A stretch of 16,986 nucleotides of DNA from CAYJAD01 sp964371195. GTDB taxonomy: Bacteria; Desulfobacterota; Desulfovibrionia; Desulfovibrionales; Desulfovibrionaceae. The notes below the pieces were generated by a model. It was given only the letters and a program-made list of their open reading frames with translations, searched no databases and had not been told where the DNA came from. The DNA lies in NCBI GenBank assembly GCA_964371195.1, contig CAYJLD010000052.1, positions 1 to 16,986 of the forward strand, written 5' to 3'. This document shows, piece by piece, positions 1 to 6,372 of this stretch. The first letter of the stretch is position 1. Every line of letters begins with the position of its first letter. Made by a program: the position numbers and the translations under genes.

Positions 1-1
1 G

Positions 2-967
2 GTTATGCAACTTTTGGAAAAAAATATTTGTCCATCAGACATAGTGACCAAGGAGGCTGTGGCCAATGCAGTTGCGGTTGATATGGCCCTTGGATGTTCG
101 ACCAATACAGTTTTGCATCTTCCTGCTATTTTCCGAGAAGCTGGGCTTGATTTATCCTTAGATATTTTTGACAGTGTTAGCCGCAATACACCAAATTTAT
201 GTAAGCTTTCACCAGCTGGCCAACATCATATTGAAGACTTGCATCTAGCTGGAGGTATACCAGCTGTGATGAATGAATTGCGTCAGGTAGGCTTAATTAA
301 TGAAAATGTGCTTACTGTCAGCACAAAAACAGTAGGTGAAAATTTAACTACCTTAAAGGTGCGCAATAAAAATGATGAAGTTATTCGTACGGCCAACAAT
401 CCTTATTCAGCTCAAGGTGGTATAGCCATTTTAAAAGGGAGCTTAGCTCCAGAGGGTGCTGTTGTTAAGCAATCAGCTGTGGCTGAGGAAATGCTTTGTC
501 GTGATGTGCGCGCGCGTGTGTTTACATCTGAAGAAGCCGCCATGCAAGCTATACTTGCCGGTAAAATTGAGAAAGGGGATGCAGTAGTAATTACTCATGA
601 AGGTCCACGTGGGGGGCCAGGTATGCGTGAAATGCTCTCACCAACTTCGGCCATAACTGGTATGGGACTGGGTAAGGACGTAGCTCTCTTAACTGATGGA
701 CGTTTTTCAGGTGGAACCAATGGGGCAGCTATAGGCCATGTTTCACCAGAAGCAGCTGACGGTGGTCCTATAGGTCTTGTACGAGAAAATGATATTATTC
801 ATATAGACATACCCAATCGAGTATTAGACTTACAGGTAAGTCCAGAAGAATTAGAACAAAGACGTAAGGACTACGTGCCAGTACAAAAGGAAATTAAATC
901 TCCTATTTTGCGTAGATATGCTAAATTGGTTAGCTCGGCTGCCAGCGGAGCTGTTTATAAGAGCTAA
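2..967 (+). CDS. ilvD: Dihydroxy-acid dehydratase, 3' part (5' end outside window)
   Basis: This enzyme dehydrates 2,3-dihydroxy-isovalerate and 2,3-dihydroxy-3-methylvalerate to the 2-keto acids, the third step of valine and isoleucine synthesis in the cytoplasm. The reading frame is open to the left edge, and about 320 of the usual 555-560 residues are present, so roughly 235 N-terminal residues are missing. These include the upstream cysteines that hold the Fe-S cluster. Visible family motifs are DMALGCSTNTVLHLPAI near the left edge, GPRGGPGMREML at 602-637 and DGRFSGGT at 695-718; the serine of the last motif is the proposed catalytic base of the family. HVSPEAADGGPIG follows. The ATG at base 5 is internal to the gene and is not its start. 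Stop is TAA at 965-967, followed 54 bases later by a hairpin terminator. The related 6-phosphogluconate dehydratase (Edd) is less likely because the GCSTNTVLHL and C-terminal motifs match IlvD. Confidence 0.96.
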   Translation, partial: VMQLLEKNICPSDIVTKEAVANAVAVDMALGCSTNTVLHLPAIFREAGLDLSLDIFDSVSRNTPNLCKLSPAGQHHIEDLHLAGGIPAVMNELRQVGLINENVLTVSTKTVGENLTTLKVRNKNDEVIRTANNPYSAQGGIAILKGSLAPEGAVVKQSAVAEEMLCRDVRARVFTSEEAAMQAILAGKIEKGDAVVITHEGPRGGPGMREMLSPTSAITGMGLGKDVALLTDGRFSGGTNGAAIGHVSPEAADGGPIGLVRENDIIHIDIPNRVLDLQVSPEELEQRRKDYVPVQKEIKSPILRRYAKLVSSAASGAVYKS

Positions 968-1021
968 AAGCGGTAATAACTCATGTTTTTTACCATTCGT
1001 GAGCTATGAACATAATAAGAG

Positions 1022-1068
1022 ATTGCTGCAAGTATGATACTTTAAGGTATACTTGCAGCAATTTTTTT
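1022..1068 (+). terminator. Rho-independent terminator after ilvD
   Basis: A perfect 14-bp inverted repeat, ATTGCTGCAAGTAT at 1022-1035 against ATACTTGCAGCAAT at 1049-1062, has a 13-base loop and is followed by seven T at 1062-1068. This suits termination of plus-strand ilvD transcripts. Read on the minus strand the stem has no T tract, so it should work poorly for the convergent lipoprotein genes. The right arm and T tract lie inside the last codons of the minus-strand gene that ends at 1042. Confidence 0.85.
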
Positions 1069-1641
1069 GGCAATTTCTTGTACTAAATTGGCTTTTACTT
1101 CATTGAAGGTAAAATCATCACTTGCCGGAACTGCGGCTACAATACGTGAAGAATCTTCTGCAATCTTACTGGGTTTTGATGTTGTGCTGACCACGTCTGG
1201 TCTATTATTAACTTTTGCAGGTATGTTACGAGCAACTATTAATACATCAACTACCATGGCCATCTTTTTTTCTGTATGTGATTCGTGACTTTTGGGAGTA
1301 GCGGTTTTACCATACCCTGCCTTAACAATAGTTTGTAATTGCTCAGTATTAAATGTTCCTATGGATGGAACTGCTATATGTACAATATATTTGGCCAGAC
1401 TTGGACTTTTAGCAATTTTAAAACTTTTCTGGCGTAAGTGTTGGTTCACGGCATTTTGTAAATCTTTATTATGCGTGTCACCACTGGTAACATATACGGA
1501 TGGATTTTTATCTTTTTGGCTAGAAATGATAATGGGTTTTGATTGACTAACAACCACTTGGTTTTCAAAATTTTTCTCTTTAGGTGTGCAAGCTACCATT
1601 AGTAAAACAAAAAAGTATATAGTGTATTTCTTAAGTTGCAT
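1042..1641 (-). CDS. TraT-like lipoprotein (downstream member of tandem pair)
   Basis: A 199-residue predicted lipoprotein. A short basic N-terminus (MQLKKY) and a hydrophobic segment run into a lipobox ending LMVAC, giving lipidation at Cys18; residues +2 and +3 are Thr and Pro, so outer-membrane sorting is plausible. The body resembles the TraT surface-exclusion/complement-resistance family as I remember it. There is a beta strand plus helix ending in a KSPSLAKYIVHI-type stretch (about 79-89), a MAMVVDVLIVAR strand (127-138, compare MITDVQIAER in TraT), and a C-terminal helix FTFNEVKANLVQEIAKKIA. The glycine-rich transmembrane zipper of TraT is missing and replaced by a short Lys/Thr/His-rich loop at about 107-126. 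Start ATG at 1641 has AGGA about seven bases upstream that overlaps the stop of the preceding gene, so the pair is probably translationally coupled. The function is unknown; the TraT link is by eye. Confidence 0.8.
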   Translation of the reverse strand: MQLKKYTIYFFVLLMVACTPKEKNFENQVVVSQSKPIIISSQKDKNPSVYVTSGDTHNKDLQNAVNQHLRQKSFKIAKSPSLAKYIVHIAVPSIGTFNTEQLQTIVKAGYGKTATPKSHESHTEKKMAMVVDVLIVARNIPAKVNNRPDVVSTTSKPSKIAEDSSRIVAAVPASDDFTFNEVKANLVQEIAKKIAASIP

Positions 1642-1649
1642 AAAAAATC

Positions 1650-2189
1650 CTAATAATTTTTATTAAAGGCTCTCACTATGGTCCAAGCCACTTCATTTTC
1701 TAGGGCTTGAGCTGCTTTTACGGCATCCATATTTTCGCCTTGAGCTTGAGCGGTTATGCGAGTGGTGAAATTTTCGTCTTTGTTATCATTAATTTGCACA
1801 TCAACGGTCATTTGCCAAACACCTTGTTTACCTCTTGCTAAGAGCGTTCCGACATTAACTTTAGCAAAGTTTTCAATGTCTAAATATATAGTAAAGTCTG
1901 CTTGTGCAGGACTTTGCGCCAAGCGCATGCCATGTTCACTTTGTAAAAGAGCTAGCAACAGGTCGTCAATATCTTCCTTGGCATGGGTAGTGTTCTTGCT
2001 TATTATGCTCACTTTTGAATTTTGGTTATGCAGGGGAATGTGCAATGGATTTTCAAGGGTAGCCCTACTTACATCTATGGTATTAATATTTTTTGAAGCA
2101 CAACCCATGTTTAAAAATAAAAAGCATAATATTATAATAGAATAGCATCTTATTGTAATGTTTTTCATGTGGGAATGTATATATTGCAT
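1650..2189 (-). CDS. TraT-like lipoprotein (upstream member of tandem pair)
   Basis: A 179-residue predicted lipoprotein with a hydrophobic signal segment (about 17-27) and a lipobox ending LNMGC, lipidated at Cys30. An internal Met at residue 8 (start 2168) would also give a normal signal peptide, but neither start has a strong ribosome site; the upstream ATG at 2189 is kept because GGACAAGA lies before it. The domain order matches its neighbour at 1042-1641 and TraT: KVSIISKNTTH at 59-69, a helix, RLAQSPAQADFTIYLDI at 89-105 (compare the TSPDKAYYWIQ part of TraT), WQMTVDVQI at 125-133, and a C-terminal amphipathic helix. It also lacks the TraT glycine zipper. The gene is first in a two-gene minus-strand unit, eight bases before the second lipoprotein, and divergent from topA. 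It is probably a diverged paralogue of its neighbour. No specific function can be claimed. Confidence 0.78.
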   Translation of the reverse strand: MQYIHSHMKNITIRCYSIIILCFLFLNMGCASKNINTIDVSRATLENPLHIPLHNQNSKVSIISKNTTHAKEDIDDLLLALLQSEHGMRLAQSPAQADFTIYLDIENFAKVNVGTLLARGKQGVWQMTVDVQINDNKDENFTTRITAQAQGENMDAVKAAQALENEVAWTIVRAFNKNY

Positions 2190-2210
2190 GTTTAATCTTG
2201 TCCAGAAAAT

Positions 2211-2216
2211 ATTATA
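2211..2216 (-). promoter_or_regulatory. Candidate -10 box for the lipoprotein pair
   Basis: Read on the minus strand this is a perfect TATAAT, 21 bases before the ATG at 2189. No good -35 hexamer sits 16-18 bases upstream (the best matches are poor), so promoter strength is uncertain. If used, the leader would be only about 15 bases for the start at 2189 and about 36 for the alternative start at 2168. Confidence 0.4.
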
Positions 2217-2232
2217 AAATGCAAGCTAAGTC

Positions 2233-2260
2233 TTGACGAATGAAAAATTTTCCGTATGTT
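2233..2260 (+). promoter_or_regulatory. Candidate sigma-70 promoter for topA-ppiB
   Basis: TTGACG at 2233-2238 and TATGTT at 2255-2260 are separated by 16 bases (5/6 and 4/6 matches to the consensus). Transcription would begin near 2267, giving a leader of about 80 bases before topA. The -35 box lies just behind the candidate minus-strand -10, so the two promoters would be back to back. Confidence 0.5.
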
Positions 2261-2347
2261 TCTTTTGCCAAAACAATATTAAAACTTTAGTGCAATGAGT
2301 TGTGCAGGAGCTTTGTATTGTTATGAAGTATTTTCTTAGAGGTTAAC

Positions 2348-4591
2348 ATGGCAAAAAATCTTATTATAGTGGAATCACCTGCCAAGGTGAAAACCATAAA
2401 AAAGTTCTTAGATTCAAAATATCAAGTTCTAGCTAGTGTTGGGCATATACGTGATTTGCCATCCAGTAGCTTAGGGGTTGATGAGCAAAATAATTTTGCA
2501 CCACAATATGAAGTTATACAAAATAAACAAAAAGTTGTTAGTGACTTACGCTCAGCGGCTGCTAAAGCTGATGTAGTATATTTAGCACCTGACCCAGATC
2601 GTGAGGGTGAGGCTATAGCTTGGCATGTTGCTGAATTGATTAAAGATAAAGTAAAAGATATTCAGCGTATTCAATTTAATGAAATTACAGCCAAAGCTGT
2701 GCGTGAGGCCTTAGAGCATCCACGAGTTCTTAATGCACATCTTTTTGATGCGCAGCAAGCAAGACGTATTTTGGACCGCTTAGTTGGTTATAAAATTTCC
2801 CCACTTTTATGGAAGCATGTTAAGCGCGGCATTTCTGCTGGGCGAGTGCAATCGGTGGCTTTGCGCCTTATTGTTGAGCGTGAAGAAGAGCGTCATGCTT
2901 TTAAGCCTGAGGAGTATTGGTTATTTAAGGCTATGTTAGAAGCATCAGAGCCACCAGTTATCAAGGCTGATTTACATAAAATTGAGGGTAAAAAGGCCAA
3001 GGTTTCTAATGAAGATGAAGCTAATGCTTTAGAAAAATCTTTGCAGAATAATCCGTTTATTGTGCAAAATATTGAAGAAAAAGAAAGACAAAAAGCACCA
3101 CTTCCTCCATTTATTACTTCTACTTTACAGCAAAGTGCTAACCAGCGCCATGGCTATGCAGCAAAGCGCACCATGAGTATTGCTCAGCGTTTGTATGAAG
3201 GGGTTGACCTTGGAGATATGGGTATAACTGCGCTTATTACCTATATGCGTACTGATTCTGTGCGTATTGCAGATGAAGCGCGTGAGGCGGCAGCAGACTT
3301 TATATTAAAAGCTTATGGTAAGGATTATTTACCAAGTAAGGGGCGAGTATATAAGACTAAGGGCAGTGCGCAAGATGCGCATGAAGCCATACGTCCTGTA
3401 GATGTAAATATTACACCTGATATGATAAAGGCGCATGTAGTTCCGGAGCAGTACACATTATATAGGCTTATTTGGTCGCGTTTTGTGGCTTCACAAATGG
3501 CTGCAGCGCGCTTTCATGATACTACGGTTAGCATTGAGTGTGCCAAGACATTGTGGCGTGTTAAGGGTGTGCGTATGCTCTTTGCAGGTTGGACAGCGGC
3601 TTATCCACGTAGTGCTGAAGATAGTGATGCCGATTTGCCACCATTAAAAGTCGGGCAGGAATTGAAGGTTGAAAAAATTACTAAAGAGCAAAAGTTTACT
3701 CAGCCGCCGGCCCGTTATAGTGAGGCATCATTGGTACGTGAGTTGGAAGAAAAGGGCATTGGGCGTCCTTCAACCTATGCCAGTATTATTTCTACCTTAC
3801 AAGATCGCGATTATGTAATCTTAAAGGATAAGCATTTTTCACCAACTGATCTTGGCAATGTGGTGTGCGATCAATTAAGAGAACATTTTAAGACCTTGAT
3901 GGATGTGGGCTTTACAGCTCAGATGGAAGAGGATCTTGATAAGGTAGCAGACGGCAAACGTGACTGGGTTGAGCTAATGCAAGCCTTTGCGGCAGACTTT
4001 TCTCCAACTTTAAGTGCTGCATCAAAAAATATGCAAAGCGTTAAGGGTGGTATAGAAACTGATGTTATTTGCCCAGAGTGCGGTAAGCCTATGCTTATAA
4101 AGTTTGGTAAGGCTGGAACATTTTTGGCTTGTTCTGCTTATCCTGATTGTCGCTATACCACTAACTTTATTCGCGATGAAAATGGTGTGGTAACTCCAGT
4201 TGAACGGGAAAAAATTGTTCATGAAGTTATTGGCAAGTGCCCTGAGTGTGATGGGGATTTGGTGGTAAAAAAGGCTCGTACTGGTAGTCGTTTTATTGCT
4301 TGTACCACATATCCCAAATGCAATTACACTGCTCCATTTTCTACAAAAGTACCTTGCCCCAATTGTGACAAGGGTACATTGGTTGAAAAAAGTTCTAAGC
4401 GCGGTAAAATCTTTTATGCTTGTGACCAGTATCCTAGTTGCGATTATGCTTTATGGGATTATCCTATATCCGAAAAATGCCCAGAGTGCTCTTCGCCTAT
4501 TTTAGTACATAAAATTTTGCGCGGTGGTGCAAGGCAAATATCTTGTCCAGAAAAAACATGTAAGTATGTGAAAAAAGATGAAGAAGATTAA
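2348..4591 (+). CDS. topA: DNA topoisomerase I (type IA)
   Basis: Relaxes negatively supercoiled DNA by cutting and rejoining one strand. The 747-residue protein begins with a TOPRIM domain (1-115) with catalytic Glu9 in VESPAK and the metal-binding acidic triad D82-x-D84-x-E86 in PDPDREGE. The transesterification core follows, with active-site Tyr299 in ITYMRTDS and the adjacent Arg301. The end carries four C4 zinc ribbons: C575/C578/C595/C601, C631/C634/C652/C658, C670/C673/C692/C698 and C711/C714/C733/C738. Ribbons of this kind bind single-stranded DNA and, in E. coli, RNA polymerase. The length is close to the normal 750-870. Start ATG has AGAGG five bases upstream. Stop TAA is at 4589-4591, with ppiB 21 bases downstream and no terminator between, so the two are probably co-transcribed. 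Reverse gyrase and topoisomerase III are excluded by the lack of a helicase domain and by the zinc ribbons. Confidence 0.98.
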   Translation: MAKNLIIVESPAKVKTIKKFLDSKYQVLASVGHIRDLPSSSLGVDEQNNFAPQYEVIQNKQKVVSDLRSAAAKADVVYLAPDPDREGEAIAWHVAELIKDKVKDIQRIQFNEITAKAVREALEHPRVLNAHLFDAQQARRILDRLVGYKISPLLWKHVKRGISAGRVQSVALRLIVEREEERHAFKPEEYWLFKAMLEASEPPVIKADLHKIEGKKAKVSNEDEANALEKSLQNNPFIVQNIEEKERQKAPLPPFITSTLQQSANQRHGYAAKRTMSIAQRLYEGVDLGDMGITALITYMRTDSVRIADEAREAAADFILKAYGKDYLPSKGRVYKTKGSAQDAHEAIRPVDVNITPDMIKAHVVPEQYTLYRLIWSRFVASQMAAARFHDTTVSIECAKTLWRVKGVRMLFAGWTAAYPRSAEDSDADLPPLKVGQELKVEKITKEQKFTQPPARYSEASLVRELEEKGIGRPSTYASIISTLQDRDYVILKDKHFSPTDLGNVVCDQLREHFKTLMDVGFTAQMEEDLDKVADGKRDWVELMQAFAADFSPTLSAASKNMQSVKGGIETDVICPECGKPMLIKFGKAGTFLACSAYPDCRYTTNFIRDENGVVTPVEREKIVHEVIGKCPECDGDLVVKKARTGSRFIACTTYPKCNYTAPFSTKVPCPNCDKGTLVEKSSKRGKIFYACDQYPSCDYALWDYPISEKCPECSSPILVHKILRGGARQISCPEKTCKYVKKDEED

Positions 4592-4612
4592 AAAAATATA
4601 AGGAGAATAATT

Positions 4613-5119
4613 ATGGCAAATCCAATGGTTTTAATAGAAACATCTTCCGGAGACATCTTGGTTGAATTGTTTAGTGAACAAGCTCCTAAGACGGTGGCTA
4701 ACTTCCTTGAATATGTGGATAATGAATTTTATGCCAATACGATTTTTCATCGTGTAATACCCAATTTTATGATTCAAGGTGGCGGTATGGGTGTGCGCAT
4801 GGATGAAAAAGATACCAATGATGGTGTTGAAAATGAAGCTAATAATGGTGTAAAAAATGAACGTGGAACCATAGCCATGGCCCGCACTATGGACCCACAT
4901 AGTGCAACTGCTCAATTTTTTATTAACCTAACCGATAACGAATTCTTAAATCATTCTAGCCCAAGCTTAGAAGGTTGGGGTTATTGTGTTTTTGGTAAAG
5001 TAGTTGAAGGTATGGATACTGTTGATAAAATTGCTAAGTTGAAAACTAAAACCGTCGGTATCCATGAAAATGTACCTGTGGATATGGTGGTTATTACCTC
5101 TGCTAGCCGTTTTGAGTAG
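4613..5119 (+). CDS. ppiB: Cytoplasmic peptidyl-prolyl cis-trans isomerase, cyclophilin type
   Basis: A 168-residue single-domain cyclophilin that speeds cis-trans isomerisation of X-Pro bonds during protein folding. There is no signal peptide, so it acts in the cytoplasm like E. coli PpiB rather than the periplasmic PpiA. Active-site motifs are FHRVIPNFMIQGG at 45-57 (Arg47, Phe52, Gln55), MARTMDPHSATAQFFINL at 89-106, and GWGYCVFGKVVEGMDTVDKI at 121-140, including the Trp122 region; all are very close to bacterial PpiB. The ribosome site is AAGGAG at 4600-4605, seven bases before the ATG. It lies 21 bases behind topA, probably in the same transcript, and is followed by a hairpin terminator at 5153-5198. 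Confidence 0.96.
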   Translation: MANPMVLIETSSGDILVELFSEQAPKTVANFLEYVDNEFYANTIFHRVIPNFMIQGGGMGVRMDEKDTNDGVENEANNGVKNERGTIAMARTMDPHSATAQFFINLTDNEFLNHSSPSLEGWGYCVFGKVVEGMDTVDKIAKLKTKTVGIHENVPVDMVVITSASRFE

Positions 5120-5152
5120 ACAATTAATTAAAAAATAATATTTTTTATAAAT

Positions 5153-5198
5153 TAAAACATTCATTGTATTGTATATGCTTTGAATGTTTTATTTTTTT
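5153..5198 (+). terminator. Rho-independent terminator after ppiB
   Basis: An 11-bp perfect inverted repeat, TAAAACATTCA at 5153-5163 against TGAATGTTTTA at 5181-5191, has a 17-base loop and is followed at once by seven T (5192-5198). The stem is AT-rich, so termination may be incomplete. Confidence 0.65.
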
Positions 5199-5246
5199 AA
5201 ATCCAAGCCTAGTTTTAATTTGTTAGCATTCACGCTATTTCATAAG

Positions 5247-5275
5247 GTGACAAATGTGCTTTAAATCTATATCCT
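5247..5275 (+). promoter_or_regulatory. Candidate promoter before the PTS gene run
   Basis: GTGACA at 5247-5252 (5/6) and TATCCT at 5270-5275 (4/6) are separated by 17 bases. The transcript would start near 5282, about 40 bases before the IID gene. This conflicts with the leader ORF at 5254-5313, whose ribosome site overlaps the -35 box; both cannot serve the same transcript. Confidence 0.25.
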
Positions 5276-5313
5276 CAACCTATATTATTACTGTGCTGTT
5301 TGTTAAAGGGTAA
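5254..5313 (+). CDS. Possible 19-residue leader peptide before the PTS IID gene
   Basis: A short ATG ORF, MCFKSISSTYIITVLFVKG, has AAGGTG at 5244-5249 at good spacing before its ATG. Its TAA stop (5311-5313) overlaps the AAGGG ribosome site (5312-5316) of the IID gene that starts at 5323. That arrangement would couple its translation to the next gene. It is short and unlike any attenuator peptide I know, with no run of one regulatory codon. Chance is a real alternative, as is a promoter sitting inside it. Confidence 0.28.
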   Translation: MCFKSISSTYIITVLFVKG

Positions 5314-5322
5314 GGGTTACAG

Positions 5323-6072
5323 ATGCTATCTACACGCACAAGCTTACGATGTCTTTTCCGCGTATGGTTTATGGGTGCTGCCATGACTACTCATGGTATG
5401 CAGCATCTTGGATTGCTCTATGCTCTTGATCCAGGTCTTAGTCAGCTACATAAGGATGCACAAGAGCTTAGTCTTGCACGTGGCCGTTATCTTGCCCATG
5501 TAAACACACATCCCTTTATGGCCCCAATTTTAGTTGGCTTTTTGTTATCAGTGGAAGGTTTAGTTGCCATGCATAAAATGCCAGCACAGCATATGTCAGG
5601 CCTTATTCATAGCACTGCAGAAACACTTTCTGCCATTGGAGATTCCTTTTTTAGTGGAACACTTATGGTATTTTGGGCCCTTGTGGCAACGTTTTTTACT
5701 ATTCAAGGCTTTGCGTGGTTGGCCATAGTATGGAGTGTGTTGTTGCTTGCTTGTTTATTAATTTTTAGGATAAGCTTTTTCTTTCTTGGCTTAAGACAGG
5801 GTTTAATGGCTTTGCATAAACTTAGTAAATTTAATCTAATCAACAAAGCTTCTGGACTAAAGGTCATTAATGCCGTATTGATAGCTATAATTTATGGGTC
5901 TATTTGTTCAAAAAGTGACCAAGGTTTACTATGGACAAATTTTTTTGCTGGGGTATTATTAATTTGCTTAGGAGCATTTTTGATTTATGCTGTGCATGTA
6001 CCTAGGGTCTTATTAGTTGGCCTTGGTTTTCTTGCTTATTCAGTTTATTTTCTTAACCCAAGCTTTTTTTAA
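5323..6072 (+). CDS. PTS mannose-family IID component-like membrane protein
   Basis: A 249-residue membrane protein that resembles the IID subunit of mannose/fructose/sorbose-family PTS permeases (ManZ type). IID pairs with IIC to carry sugars across the inner membrane. Recognisable family blocks are an N-terminal RVWFMGAAMTTHGMQHLG stretch (13-30, compare RSFLLQ..NYERMQNLG in ManZ), NTHPFMAP at 61-68 and AIGDSFFSGTL at 104-114. Hydrophobic segments follow at about 115-129, 131-154, 182-195, 206-225 and 228-245. IID proteins are usually about 270-285 residues, so this one is somewhat short. No IIA, IIB or IIC gene is adjacent: topA-ppiB lies upstream, and HPr and EI follow directly. The start ATG has AAGGG six bases before it, and the stop TAA merges with the HPr ribosome site. 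The IID call rests on recalled motifs and on the HPr-EI neighbours. Confidence 0.8.
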   Translation: MLSTRTSLRCLFRVWFMGAAMTTHGMQHLGLLYALDPGLSQLHKDAQELSLARGRYLAHVNTHPFMAPILVGFLLSVEGLVAMHKMPAQHMSGLIHSTAETLSAIGDSFFSGTLMVFWALVATFFTIQGFAWLAIVWSVLLLACLLIFRISFFFLGLRQGLMALHKLSKFNLINKASGLKVINAVLIAIIYGSICSKSDQGLLWTNFFAGVLLICLGAFLIYAVHVPRVLLVGLGFLAYSVYFLNPSFF

Positions 6073-6076
6073 GAGG
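6071..6076 (+). promoter_or_regulatory. Ribosome binding site that sets the HPr start
   Basis: AAGAGG overlaps the IID stop codon and lies six bases before TTG at 6083. It supports a TTG start for HPr instead of the ATG at 6017, which has no such site and would overlap 56 bases of the IID gene. Confidence 0.65.
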
Positions 6077-6082
6077 TTTTTT

Positions 6083-6370
6083 TTGCAAAGCTTTTTTGAA
6101 GAAACAGATCAAGGTTTACGCCTTGAAGTTACTATAAATGGACCATTGGGTCTACACGCAAGACCTGCTGCCAAGCTTGCAAAAGAATTGCAAAGCTTTA
6201 GCTCTCATATTTATGTGTATTGTGGGCAAAATAAAGCAGATGCTAAAAGCGTAGTTGACTTACTCACCCTTGGGGCAATTAATGGAAGTGAACTTTTTTT
6301 CTATGCACAGGGTGATGATGCCCCCATTTGCCTTGAACTTATTGCAGAATTTTTCTCAACAGGACTTTAG
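6083..6370 (+). CDS. ptsH: HPr phosphocarrier protein
   Basis: A 95-residue HPr that takes phosphate from Enzyme I and passes it to IIA domains. With the TTG start, the active-site histidine is His25 in GPLGLHARPAAKLA (His15 in standard HPr). Ser56 in DAKSVVDLLTLGA matches Ser46, the target of HPr kinase/phosphorylase in organisms that have HprK. Both sit exactly 10 residues later than in standard HPr, so the protein carries a small N-terminal extension (QSFFEETDQG). An ATG at 6017 is in frame but would add a hydrophobic stretch overlapping the IID gene, which HPr never has. It lies between IID and ptsI; ptsI starts two bases after its TAG stop, so the three genes form one operon. Whether Ser56 is used is unknown because no hprK gene is in the window. 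Confidence 0.92.
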   Translation: MQSFFEETDQGLRLEVTINGPLGLHARPAAKLAKELQSFSSHIYVYCGQNKADAKSVVDLLTLGAINGSELFFYAQGDDAPICLELIAEFFSTGL

Positions 6371-6372
6371 TT

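Noticed and set aside
2240..2290. 16-codon ORF in the topA leader region
   Set aside because: It has no ribosome site and starts before the predicted transcription start of topA.
5130..5146. AAAAAA-TAATA-TTTTTT hairpin as the ppiB terminator
   Set aside because: The stem is only A-T pairs and weak; the 11-bp repeat at 5153-5191 with its T tract fits much better.
6017..6082. Hydrophobic N-terminal extension of HPr from ATG 6017
   Set aside because: It overlaps the IID gene by 56 bases, has no ribosome site, and would shift the HPr active site far from normal; the TTG at 6083 has a good site.
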